DNA of 64,000 bases, taken from Phanerodontia chrysosporium. Its lineage: Eukaryota > Basidiomycota > Agaricomycetes > Polyporales > Phanerochaetaceae. The position numbers and the translations under genes are program-made. The stretch lies in the NCBI GenBank assembly GCA_001910725.1, contig MJGA01000009.1:682001-746000 (forward strand), written 5' to 3'. The notes beneath the pieces were generated by a model, which was not told the origin of the DNA, ran no database searches, and saw nothing but the letters and a program-made list of their open reading frames with translations. Positions 22,344 to 32,122 of the stretch are shown here, one piece after another. The first letter of the stretch is position 1. Every line of letters begins with the position of its first letter.

Positions 22344-23041
22344 ATGAGCATGGAAGTGTTTAACCCCAATCCCACAGTCTTCGCAACCGCTAAAGCTCCT
22401 CGAGCTTTGCAATTCGCCAAGCCGCACTCGCTTTGGTTGGAAGATGACCACACGGACAGCGAGCATGAGGAGGAGGACGAGTCAAACGAGGCGGAACCGA
22501 TAGATCAGGACGAGATATTTGGTACGTGGCCGGCTTGCTCCTTCATGGCATGCTAATATCCATGTAGAACTCATCAGGTCAATATCCGACCCCGAGCACA
22601 GGAGTATGACCCTGGAGCAGCTTGCCGTCGTCTCAGCACCACAGATCACATTCGATCCCAAGATGCCCGACAGAGTGACCGTGGAGTTCACGCCGACAGT
22701 GCCACATTGCGGCATGAGTACATTTATTGGTGCGTCGATTCAATGAATCAGCCATTTGTCTGCTGACTCTCCGCTCGCGTCAAGGCCTGTCTATACGCGT
22801 GCGACTCCTGCGTAGTCTGCCCGAACGATACAAGATCGACATAAGGGTGAAACCCGGATCTCATCAAAGCGAGCATGCTCGTGCGTGCCGTCCATCAACC
22901 CTTCCCATACTTTGTCACTGACTTCCGCGAGCAGTGAATAAGCAGCTGAATGACAAGGAACGTGTCGCCGCGGCCCTCGAAAACCCGGCATTGGTGGAGG
23001 TTCTTGAGCAATGCTTGTCGACGGCTACCAGAACCGCTTAG
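22344..23041 (+). CDS. CIA2: MIP18/FAM96 (CIA2) cytosolic iron-sulfur assembly targeting protein
   Basis: Component of the CIA targeting complex that delivers Fe-S clusters to cytosolic and nuclear apoproteins such as DNA polymerases and helicases. Exon 1 (22344-22521) has an acidic N-terminus ([16 protein letters not shown]) then QDEIF. Exon 2 (22568-22729) gives [19 protein letters not shown] and [17 protein letters not shown]. Exon 3 (from 22785) gives [19 protein letters not shown] and the last exon [15 protein letters not shown], ending at TAG 23039-23041. The reactive Cys in the TPTVPHC motif is present. All introns are GT-AG with matching phases, and length (about 165 residues) is normal for the family. 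The 415 bp between this gene and DCN1 is a divergent promoter region. Confidence 0.93.
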
Positions 23042-23235
23042 ACGTCCCAAGGTTTTGAAAGACGCGGGTTGTATCTATATTGTCCACCTTTGTTGTACCA
23101 GTATGGCCGTCGTGCTATCATAGATAGAACTATCTGTTGCAAGCACGCATGTTACGCTCATCCATGCAAATTCTCAAGCAATTGATCGCCGCCAGCATCA
23201 TATCTATTAGTCCCTGGAGTACCAACAAACAGGAG

Positions 23236-24397
23236 TCACGCTCCCAGAACCAGCTCCTCGGCGTCCATCCATGCCTTGGCCTTGAGATAAAGCCTATCCA
23301 GGACTTCACCCGCCACCTCGCCCCGTGCAGCCTCTACCTTCTCGAAGAACGCGTCACGCGCGTCCTGCAGAAGCTCGAGGCGCCCCGAGCTCACTGCTCC
23401 ACCGCCGTCCTCCACCACCGACGTGGCACCATCCACGACTCGGCTGCTCGCGTACACGCCAGGGCGCGCGAAAGCGGACGCCACGATGACTCCGTGCGAG
23501 CGACGTTGCCGTCCCGGGACGCCCGCCTGCTCGGGCTTGCCCTGCACCTTGGCCTTGGACCGTGGTGTCGTCGGCGACACAAGCCCTGTTCTGGCCTTGG
23601 CGGGCGTGGCGCTGCCGCCGCTGTTGTCTCCGCTGCGCATCGCAGGCTTCGACTTCGGCTTCGGCTTCGGCTTCGGCTTTGTCGTCGGCTTCGGCGGCGG
23701 TCCGATCTCAAACCCACTGTTGTTGTCGCTGTCGCTGTCCTTGGAGCGCACATGGCGCAGTGCGGGCTTGAGCGGCGCCACATTGTTCGGCGCGGTCGCG
23801 TCGTCGCCGTCGTCCTCCTGTTCGTCGCTGCTCTCCATTTCCGCGGCTACGGCGCCAGGCATGTAAGCATCATCGCGGAAGGCAAGAGGCAAGGGCCCAC
23901 CTTTACGCTTGGTGAGCGAGCACGCGCGGTGAATCTCGACACACTGATCGCACGAGGTGCGCCGCGTGCCACTGCCGGATGTCGTGCACACCTCGACACC
24001 GCGCTCCCGGCACTTGGTGCAGCGCATGTCGTTCAGCTTGGTCGCGCCGTCTACCGCGCACAGTCAGTCGCGGCTCGCACATGCGTAAGGGTGAAAGGCT
24101 GCAGACGTACCCAGCATGCCTCTCGAACGCGTGGTGCGCTCGACGCTCGAGCTTTTGTCCTTGCTTCCATGCTTCTGGGCCGCATTTGCGACAAGGCCGT
24201 AGTGCGTCTTGCGTGCACCCGTCGCAGAGGCGGACGGCGCCATGGGGAGGAGACGGGCAGTTGCACGCGAGGGCAGGAGACGTCCATTTATGCCAGCACA
24301 AGGACGTCCCCACGCTTCTGATCCCCGACGGGGGTTGAGACAAATGCAGTTTAGATCCAGGCAACGTACAAATTATATCCAATCCTGTGGAGTACAT
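23236..24397 (-). CDS. Cysteine-rich orphan with Zn2Cys6-like spacing
   Basis: Not a named family. The N-terminal exon (about 24110-24397) contains CDGCTQDALRPCRKCGPE and a basic helix (KLERRAHHAFERHAGY). It joins across a roughly 50-nt intron to DGATKLNDMRCTKCRERGVEV. The latter opens a six-cysteine module spaced C-X2-C-X7-C-X11-C-X2-C-X6-C (about 23918-24027), close to the fungal binuclear zinc cluster. Next come an acidic stretch (ESSDEQEDDGDDAT), a Lys-Pro repeat (KPTTKPKPKPKPKSKP, about 23645-23700), basic Ser/Thr-rich sequence and a C-terminal amphipathic helix (LLQDARDAFFEKVEAARGEV), ending at TGA 23236. A zinc-binding, possibly DNA-associated role is inferred from the cysteines only. 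ATG 24397 is chosen because a degraded copy near 59.8 kb keeps an ATG at the same position; an internal start is possible. Confidence 0.65.
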
Positions 24398-24495
24398 TTT
24401 GTCCTACCATCCGTAAAAATTGCAGAGAAAATGCGGAACCCAAACCCGGTTTACGTACAATTACCAGCCCTCCTCGCCACGTATGCGCCCGCGAA
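23440..24495. repeat. Source copy B of a dispersed duplication (partner about 59600-59920)
   Basis: Two pieces of this locus recur in the same order and orientation near 59.6-59.9 kb. One is about 23470-23590 (blocks such as GACGCCACGA and CTTGGACCG). The other is about 24340-24490 (blocks such as AGATCCAGGCAACGTACA and CCAGCCCTCCTCGCCACG). The roughly 750 bp between them, which hold the cysteine modules, are absent from the partner. The second piece covers the start of the cysteine-rich gene, the intergenic spacer and the last codons of the PI-PLC gene. Confidence 0.75.
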
Positions 24496-25944
24496 AGTTG
24501 CACTCGATGAGGAGCGGCACGAGCGCCGGCTCAGGGTCTGCATAGAAATCAGACAGGGCCCAGCCGCGTATCCTTGGCTCCGTGACGCGCCCCGCAGCAT
24601 CGGATTCGGCAAGCTGGTTCGCCAACCAACGCACGACGCGTGCGTTGACTCCTTCGACACCGAGTCCCATCTTCGGCCAACCGAATCCACGCGCGACGGT
24701 GGGCGGAAACGCGAGCGGGAAGGAGGCCGCGGAGAAGAATGTGATCGCGAGCGAAGGCAACGGTGGGTCCATGGGTGGAGGAAGTAGAATCTTCGTTGCA
24801 AGCTGCGTCTTCTCAGGTATTGACAGAAATGATGGGATATTATACCTGAGCAGTATTGACGGGGTGTAGGTACAAGAAAGTAGAGTGCACTCACCAGTCA
24901 TGCGTGCGGACAACAGTATTCTTACAATCCCATGTGAACCCCTCCTTTGCGCTATCTGGCCAGGCAGTTGGGTGAATACCAATGCCCTCTAGTCCGCCTT
25001 CCCAACCTGCACCATCACCACCAAATCTGCTAAACATGATGACCTTCCCTCTGACTTCTCCAAGTAACGGGATGCGGTTATCGAGGAACCACATCTCGCG
25101 CCCGCCGGGACCTGCCATTATTTCGTCATGCACGAGCTTCGAAAACAACGCGCCAGACGTGGTTCTGAAGTCTTCCTGCTTGATGGACATAACGATGGTC
25201 TCGTGCTTTGACTTCTCGTCAGTGAGAAAGGTATGTATGACCTTCAGTATTTGTTGAAACGGGGCACGTTGGGGGTATACTCCGTGATAGGCTATGAGCC
25301 GATTCTTGATAATTGCAAGGCGAATGTCAAGCACTCGAATACCAGAGGCCAGCTGCGCTGCCAGCGGGGTGTCGAGAGATTGGCACTGAGAGATAGGCCA
25401 GCCGTAGAACGCCATGCTGAAGAGGATATAAGACGCTTCCCTCTACCGGAAAGGCTAAACTTACGTATCGTGTGTCCCAGGCAGAGTTAGACATGACAGA
25501 GGGACGCTGTCCGGTATCTCGCTCAGGAAGGAGCTTGTGTCGCGGCGGGGGAGGATGAGCAGACGATGGTGATGTTTGGTCACCTAATGCTAGAGTAAGG
25601 TCTGCACAGCGTTGACATCCGAATCAGCCACTACGCACTTTTACCCTGTACACCAACCACGGACACTCCTCGTCCACGGGAACCACTTTCCACAGCGCCC
25701 CGAGCGACAGTGGTATCCGCACTGCGAACTCATCCGGCATGACCGCCTTCTCATCGTACATGGCGGCCTTCTCCGCGTCCAGTTGCGGAGACAAGACAAG
25801 GCCAACCCGGAAGCTGGGCATCTCTAGAGTCTCGGCTTCGTCTGGCATGACGGTGTAGTACTCGACGCCGGTCCCGCGGAAGGTCGGTTCGATGCAACAA
25901 GTCACAACATGCTGAGAGCGGTTGACCACTGTTATACGCCGCAT
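24461..25944 (-). CDS. PI-PLC X-domain (phosphatidylinositol phospholipase C-like) protein
   Basis: The family cleaves phosphatidylinositol or glycosyl-PI by general acid-base catalysis with two histidines. After an N-terminal domain (25624-25944: MRRITVVNRSQHVVTCCIEP, then a beta-rich region ending CPWLVYRVKV), an exon near 25480-25590 read in the splice-compatible frame gives PDSVPLSCLTLPGTHDT with the first catalytic His. It splices to MAFYGWPISQCQSLDTPLA, then GIRVLDIRLAI and RLIAYHGVYPQ with the second His. Later exons carry VIMFSRFGGDGAGW and VNARVVRWLANQLAES, ending FRGRIRGEEGW with TAA at 24461-24463. Length about 430-450 residues. The N-terminal region resembles the actinoporin-like/beta domain seen in other fungal members, but I am not sure of that. 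No signal peptide is visible. Confidence 0.85.
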
Positions 25945-26283
25945 TTGCGATATGGTATCTATCGCCCGCTGTGTCGGTGTTCTGATAGCTCGAAGAGACG
26001 AACAAAGGAGATAGAGGTCGGCTGTGGTGGTGAGGGGAGCGGAAGTCTATTATCCACTGACAAGCGTCTGTGTCTCGGCTAATTTCCTGTGCTATTTGCC
26101 CGTATTTGTATCCTGGCTTCGTGGCGTCGCCTAAGACTCGGTCATCCACCGGGATATGGAACAGTATAGATACTTCACTATGGTACACAGCGTCGCTATA
26201 GCCACAACCTATGTCTGTGGTATAAAAATACAAATACAAATACAACTCCGTCGAAGGACTTCCTTGTATATGGTACCTCGAGG
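25945..26283. other. Intergenic; 5' flank of the PLC gene
   Basis: 339 bp. Contains a short AAATAC repeat near 26228-26250; no gene. Confidence 0.5.
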
Positions 26284-28777
26284 TTAAAGGATGGGGTCGA
26301 GCTTCATCTCCTCGTCTTCCCATTTGATAGGTGCAGAGTAGCGATCCTTGCTTGTGAAGAGGCCTTCTAGCTTGCCCTTAATTTCTGCAAAGTGGATCAG
26401 CTATTTTTCACAAGATCTCAAAGCATAGAGTACGTACGAAGAGCGAGGCGCTTCGAGTAGAAGCGGCACCAAGCAAAGTTACCTGACGCCAGCATCAGCA
26501 CCAGCTACATACTCAACGGCGACACGACGCACCCATCATGCACCAGAGATTTTCGACGCCAATCTCTTTCCATGCGCCGCGCGTCTCGCCCTCATAGTCG
26601 AGGTTCCAGATGGGGTGCAGCTTCTTGCCGACCTCCTCGCCGACGATCTCGCGCATCGGCTTGCGCGCGTCGCCGAAGCCACTCGCAAAGATGACGACGT
26701 CCGCCTCGAGCTCAGAGCCGTCCTCGAAGACAAGTGTCTTCTTCGTGAAACGCTTGATCGGCCCCGACGACTTCACCTTGATCTTGCCGTCGATGATCAT
26801 CTGCGACGCGCCGACGTCTGCTCGGAGTATCAGCGAGGAACAAGCGCGGAGAAGGGCGCGACGCACCGAGGTAGTACCCGCCGCCCTTGATCATGGCCAT
26901 GATGGAGTGGCCGGAGCCCTCCGGACCCAGGTTGGTCTTGAATCCGCGCTTGTGCAGGCCATCGAGGATCTCTCTGCACCCGAGCATCAGAGGCAAGTCA
27001 AAACAGTGGTGTGGGAGCGCTCACTTGTCGGCCTTCGCGATGTCCAGGGTAATACGTTTGTGAATCATCTTCCTGTAGAGAATGGGCATCGACAAGTCGA
27101 TCAGGTCGCACTGCTCGACCGGTGGGCCTCCTTCCCAGTATGTTCCTGCGCAACATGGGTCAGCGGTCAATGTGATTTGGAGGACGGGTGACACACCCTT
27201 CATGAGGATCGGCCATCCGTTGGCGTTTGTCATGATGTAGGTCGAGCTCCGCTGGACCATGGTGACGTCTGGGCACAGGAACATCAGCACAGGTCATAGG
27301 AGGCTCTCGGGAAACACCACGTACCGACTCCATGTTCCGCGAAATCGGCAGCGATATCATGGGCTGTGCGATGGAAAGTGTGAGCATCACTGCCTGAGAC
27401 ACACGCGCGAGCGTTGCTCACCAGAGGTGCAAGCGCCGACAACGGCGACCTTTTTGCCCTTGTAGTCGAGTGCGTTCTTGTGTTGCGTGGAATGCAGGAT
27501 CTGACCCTCAAACTCGTTCTGCACAAGAGTCCTATGAGTCGGGTAATTCGGGGTGCACGATGAAGAGACACGCACCATCCCGGGGATGTTCGGCATATTG
27601 GGAGTGTAGCCGCCAAAGCCGACGGCGAAGACAAGGTGATCAACGTGGAAGACGCGATCCTGGTCGCCGCGGCGGACGGTAACTTCCCACTTCTGCTTGG
27701 TCTTGTCCTTCGGGTCAGGCACCTGTCGTGCGTGGACGACCTTCGCCTCGGTCCAATAGTCTAGCTCCATCGAGTCGGCGTACTGCTCGAGCCAGTCTGC
27801 AATCTAAATATGGCGTTAGTTCGAGCGTTCGCTGTGAGAAAAATCCGCACGGCTAACCTTCATGGCCGGGGTATAGACGGGCCAGTACGAGGGGAAACTA
27901 TGACAGGGTTCAGCCAGCTGAGGACCAGGTCGTAACCTCGTTAGACTCACGGCATATACGGCATGTGGTCGTACCCTAAGAAGAGGCCCATTAACGAGAT
28001 GTGTCAGCCAGAATACTGTGAGTACTCACAGACAACATCGTGAAGGCAAAGCGCGTTGTACCGGTGCCTCCAGTTGTCGCCGATGCGGGGGTTTTTCTCG
28101 CAGATGAGCACCCGCACACCGAGCAGCTTCAGCCTCGCCGCGATGTCGAGACCGCTGTGTCCGCCACCGACGACGAGCACTTGTGGATCCTCGTTCTCGA
28201 AGGCCCTCTCCTTGTTGCGCCGGTCGGCCCAGTGGCCGTGGTCGGACTTGAAGTCGCGGAGGGGCCCGGTGCGCTCGGGGAAGTCGCGGAAGGACTCGAG
28301 GTTCGTGAAGACGTGGTGCGCCTTCCACTCGGTCCTGCCGCCGCTCTTGATCGGAACGAGGCGCGCGACGCCGGTGCCGCTGCCGACCTTGTTGTCGAAC
28401 GTGAAGTGGACGCGGATCCACGCGAGGTCGTCGTAGAGCTTGTCGGCGTGCGCGCTCGTGACCTGGAAGTTCGAGAGCTTGCTCTGCGCGAGGCGGTCGG
28501 TGAGGAACTTCTTGATGTTCTCCTGGCCCTGGAACGTGCGCAGGTCCCATGTCATCGCGAGCAAGTCGCGCCACCATGCGTCGGGCGCGAGGAGCGAGAG
28601 GACGCCGGACACATCGTTCTTCGAAATCTTCGCTGCAAAGTCCTTCAACCAGGCCGTCGCGACCTGGTCAGCATTGGCCTGCGCGATCTGCGCCGCGGAG
28701 ACGCCGAGGACCTTCTCGTGCGGGAGGTCGACGTTAGGGGCGATGGGGGTCGGTGTCTGGACAGCAACGGCGGCCAT
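26284..28777 (-). CDS. Flavin-containing (Baeyer-Villiger-like) monooxygenase with NTF2-like N-terminal domain
   Basis: FAD/NADPH-dependent oxygenase of the cytosol or ER face; substrate unknown. The first about 180 residues (VATAWLKDFAAKISKNDV, DLRTFQGQENIKKFL, VHFTFDNKVGSGTGVARLVP) look like an NTF2/SnoaL-type cone. The first nucleotide-binding motif follows (VLVVGGGHSGLDIAARL), then NPRIGDNWRHRYNAL, VDHLVFAVGFGGYTPNMP, and a second Rossmann motif (KKVAVVGACTSAHDIAADF). Further on come TMVQRSSTYIM, ADVVIFASGFGDARKPM and a C-terminal NFAWCRFYSKRLALQ. About ten short introns; the first exon (ATG 28777) runs to about 28030, and the last exon ends DPIL with TAA at 26284-26286. Residues around both GxGxxG-like motifs are intact (the second has GACTSA). 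It follows the PLC gene on the same strand with no obvious functional link. Confidence 0.9.
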
Positions 28778-29873
28778 GATGTATGTGAGACGGGCGTCGT
28801 CGAAAGGACAGCGAGCGACACTCACACCTATAAGTATCTGTGCTGTACGCAGCCGCTACAAGTTGCAGATTCCGAAGACGGGCAGCTGACCAGCGTAAAG
28901 GGGCGAGGCACGTCCTCGCAGGCTTGGAAGGTCATGAGGTAGCGGGTCGTTGCCCCTGGGTGACGGCGGCCCAGTCACTGGTAGACAACCGGAAATCGCG
29001 CGCAGTGCCACGGCGTCAGAGGGACAGGATGGCGTTTTTGTTATTCTAGTCGTCATTCGGATGGGCAGGTTATGAGCGACCACACATCGGAATCGAGGCG
29101 GCCTCCGGTGTGTCATTCCCTACGCCGACGCTGCAGCTGGTGTGCGCCCACGGAGGAGCACCACCCGGGTTATTACTCGACCACGACGGTCTTCACAACT
29201 CCGCCGATCTGCTGGAGGCCGTGGAGCTCTTGCAGTGTTCAGGGGTCGCTGATACGCGGGGGTGCCGTCTCGTGGATCGACGGCCCGTGGGTTTGCGGTT
29301 CCTATGACCTCTGCGGCATCCCGCCAGCACCGTTACTTCGTCGCTTCGCGGCCGAGGCGCACCTGCGCCGCGTCACAACTCTGCGATATTGGTCAACAAC
29401 AGCTGTTTGAGTGAGACAGGCCCGACAGCACCAAGGATATTGGCATATTTGTGCATGCAATATCGACCGGTCATGGGCCAAGTATTGCAATTTGACTGGT
29501 GCACAGTTGCGGATGGCTGTGGAAAGATTCTTGGGAGAACAACCAGAGGCCGGGAAAGGCAGGAGGACCCCATCACCAAGCTCTGATGGGACCTCGGTCG
29601 TTGCCAGACGCCACAAAGTCGCCTCTTTCTGGAATATTCGCTCGAATCTGTGTAGCCCCTCCCAGAAAGTTCCTTCGTAGTTCCGGAGAGACTATGCTTA
29701 GCCACTTACGTAGGCTGCAGAGAGTTCGAGCAACATCCTGCGGCATGGCGCCTTGTTAGCTCGCGAGGATAAAAGAGCAGCTGCAGGGGGGCGTGTCCAC
29801 CAAGCAGAACAACAAGTAGACTCAACGACAACACTCCTCTACTACAAGCACTACACTCCTCTCTATCCTCAAT
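28778..29873. other. Intergenic, with heat-shock promoter at the right end
   Basis: About 1.1 kb without a supported gene. The last 250 bp are the promoter of the small heat-shock gene (heat-shock element 29627-29639, half elements at 29665-29672, AT-rich box near 29769). Confidence 0.55.
29627..29639 (+). promoter_or_regulatory. Heat-shock element upstream of Hsp20 copy 1
   Basis: TTCtgGAAtaTTC: three perfect alternating NGAAN units, 235 bp before the ATG. A second partial element GAAagTTC lies at 29665-29672. This is the HSF1-type site expected for an inducible chaperone. Confidence 0.8.
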
Positions 29874-30464
29874 ATGGCGTCTTACTTCTTCTACGAGCCC
29901 TTCTACACCCTCTCTGAGTTTGACCGCCTCTTCGATGAGGCTTTCAACAGCCGTGTCGGCGGTCAGGGCAACAACCAGCTCCAGCGCCGGACAGGCGATG
30001 ACGGCTCGCGCGTCTTGAGGCCAAGGTAAGTCTCAGCAGCACCTCCAACGGCCAGTCGACCAAATGCTGACACATCCTTCTACAGGATGGACGTGCACGA
30101 AGACGCCCAGAACAACCTCATCACTGCGTCCTTCGAGCTCCCTGGCTTGACGAAGGAGAACGTCAACATCGACGTGCACCAGAAGACGCTCACCGTCTCC
30201 GGCGAGTCCAAGTTCGAGGAGAACAAGGACGAGAACGGCTGGGCCGTGCGCGAGCGCCGCTTCGGCAAGTTCTCGCGTTCGATCCCGCTCCCTCAGGGTA
30301 TCAAGGTTTGTAGCTTTGCTTCCACCATAGATTGACGAGCTGTGTGCTGACAATTGGCTTCGCAGCCTGAGGAGATCAAGGCATCGATGGAGAACGGTGT
30401 CCTCACGGTCACCTTCCCGAAGACCACGCCTGAGCAGGCACCAAAGAAGATCACTATCTCGTAA
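29874..30464 (+). CDS. HSP20: Small heat-shock protein (Hsp20/alpha-crystallin), copy 1
   Basis: ATP-independent holdase of the cytosol. Exon 1 (29874 to about 30027) gives MASYFFYEPFYTLSEFDRLF and a Gly/Gln/Arg-rich stretch. Exon 2 starts MDVHEDAQNNLITASFELPG and carries the alpha-crystallin domain (LTKENVNIDVHQKTLTVSGE, VRERRFGKFSRSIPLPQGIK). Exon 3 gives PEEIKASMENGVLTVTFPKT and ends APKKITIS with TAA at 30462-30464. Two introns with correct phases; about 158 residues, normal size. The I-X-I/V motif (ITIS) needed for oligomer assembly is at the C-terminus. A heat-shock element lies upstream. A near-identical paralogue with the same intron positions is at 62.9-63.5 kb on the other strand. 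Confidence 0.95.
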
Positions 30465-30750
30465 AGCGACCCATCAATACCATACCCGGCAATGTAAATA
30501 TACCCTGTAGTATTAATCCAAGTGCATTGCGAGAAATGTGTATAGCGACCGAGGTCGTCGAACGCGGAAGCGAATTAAGAAGAGGTAGCCTAGGTAACCA
30601 AGTTTCAGCGGGAGCGCAACGGGATGCAGAGTGCGTCATGTGCAGTATGATACCTGGAGCACGGTCAGATCGAATGTAACAGAGTGGTATTTTTGGACAC
30701 GCACAGGTTATGTTCTCGTTTGATTCGATTACGGTGTCGCATTATTCGTA

Positions 30751-31402
30751 TTAGTAGTAGGGTGCGTTAGGGATCCTTGTTCTAGCCAAGATCCATACAG
30801 GGCGCTGTCAGAGACGCACATACATGTGATAAAGGCTTACGATATGTGTTTGTAGGCCAAGTCGTCGTGGTGATCTCTTGGAAGGTCTGCCACATACGCC
30901 TCTGCGCCTCTTGGGCCTTCAGCACAGGATCTGGGTAGTCGGAGGTACCTGAGCATGCGCATGCTAGGTCAAGTCATTCTCGAAGGCTATGAGCTAGATC
31001 ACGCACCTGTGAGGCGGCTGCTTCCTCACTCCTGGCTGCTTTCATCTGTCTCTGCCGCGCATGCGCAAGGCGTGCCTTCTGTAGGTTAGCAATGCCAACC
31101 CGAGCTCTCTTGGTGCGTGCACCCATCCTGGTACCAGAGGTATACAGCGAGCACGAATCCCTGAAGGAGAACGCTGACAACCCAGTACACGAGGTAGCTG
31201 CCGCCGCAGCACGAAGGAAAGTGCTGAGCCAGCGCCATCGCTGCCGCCAAGGTGATGAACTGCCGCGTCGGCAATTTCGCTGGTGTCCAGCCGCGTTGGC
31301 GCGCCTGATGCGCTTGATGCCTCCACTTCCACTGTCCACAAAAGGCAGGTATCTAGGAATGCTAACGGCCCGCAAAGCGCGTGCCGCATTATGAGCGAGC
31401 AT
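30751..31402 (-). CDS. Probable small mitochondrial membrane protein, family not recognised
   Basis: Reading 31402 downwards, ATG 31402 gives MLAHNAARALRAVSIPRYLP, a basic amphipathic start resembling a mitochondrial presequence. A short intron (about 31303-31337) would lead to RQRGWTPAKLPTRQFITL and a hydrophobic span (YLVYWVVSVLLQGFVLAVYL, about 31140-31200). Downstream exons encode KARLAHARQRQMKAARSEEA, then SDYPDPVLKAQEAQRRMWQT and FQEITTTTWPTNTYR. A final exon after a 38-nt intron reads PVWILARTRIPNAPYY, with TAA at 30751-30753. The last two exons and their GTAAGC...GACAG intron are convincing. The phases of two middle introns do not fit as I read them, so the model is incomplete or carries a sequence error. 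Function unknown; one transmembrane helix plus a charged coil suggests a subunit or assembly factor of an inner-membrane complex. Confidence 0.45.
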
Positions 31403-32122
31403 GCACCCGTCCCTTGTGATCGTTAAAGCAATCTGGCCGGATATGAAAAATGTGTCGACCGTGTGTCAGAAAGAAGACTTCTCGACGTCTATTTCCCTGC
31501 AGCATGAGCTTATGCCTCACATGCTTTCGTCTTCCTTGCAAATGAACAACGTGCACTAGTTTGCACCGTGCCCCTAGCTGCCCCTAGTATGCCATAACAA
31601 CGCTAGTACAAGTCCCATGTCCGTCTACGGTGATCATGGAATCCCGCATGGAAGGAACCATTGTTGCCTGCCACATCATCCGCCTACCAAATGCAACAGT
31701 CGTGAGAGCACATGCCATGTCTTGCTCGTAGGCACTTGGACCCTACGAGTCTGTTCGGGGCTACCTTGTCCTGTGAGACGCGCACTCAATAAGGCCGTCC
31801 AGTTATCTCCGACGCCGGGATTTGATGGTGAAGCGATAGCGTCGTGCTGCTAGCACAGTCCTAGAGGACTCTGTGGAGCTCTACCGGCCACAAAGTTGCA
31901 ATACTGCTCCGGAAGGCTCTGCATATACTCTGCGCGATATTTCGTCGCATTTGATCTGATATTTCTCGCTTTCCTGCGATGTGGCGTTAATCTAGTATCA
32001 GGCGCCTAGATTAGATAACTTTGATCGAGTCAATGTTCCCGCGATCCTTTGCACTCCGAAAATTCGACTTTCATCTCTCCGCCACGTACACCCGTTCCTA
32101 CCCTCTCACCTATTCAGAATAA
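31403..32122. other. Intergenic; promoter region of tryptophanyl-tRNA synthetase
   Basis: 720 bp with no supported gene; shared upstream region of two divergent genes. Confidence 0.5.

Noticed and set aside
23645..23700. TTCGGC tandem repeat as a possible minisatellite
   Set aside because: It encodes the Lys-Pro repeat of the cysteine-rich orphan; explained as coding low complexity.
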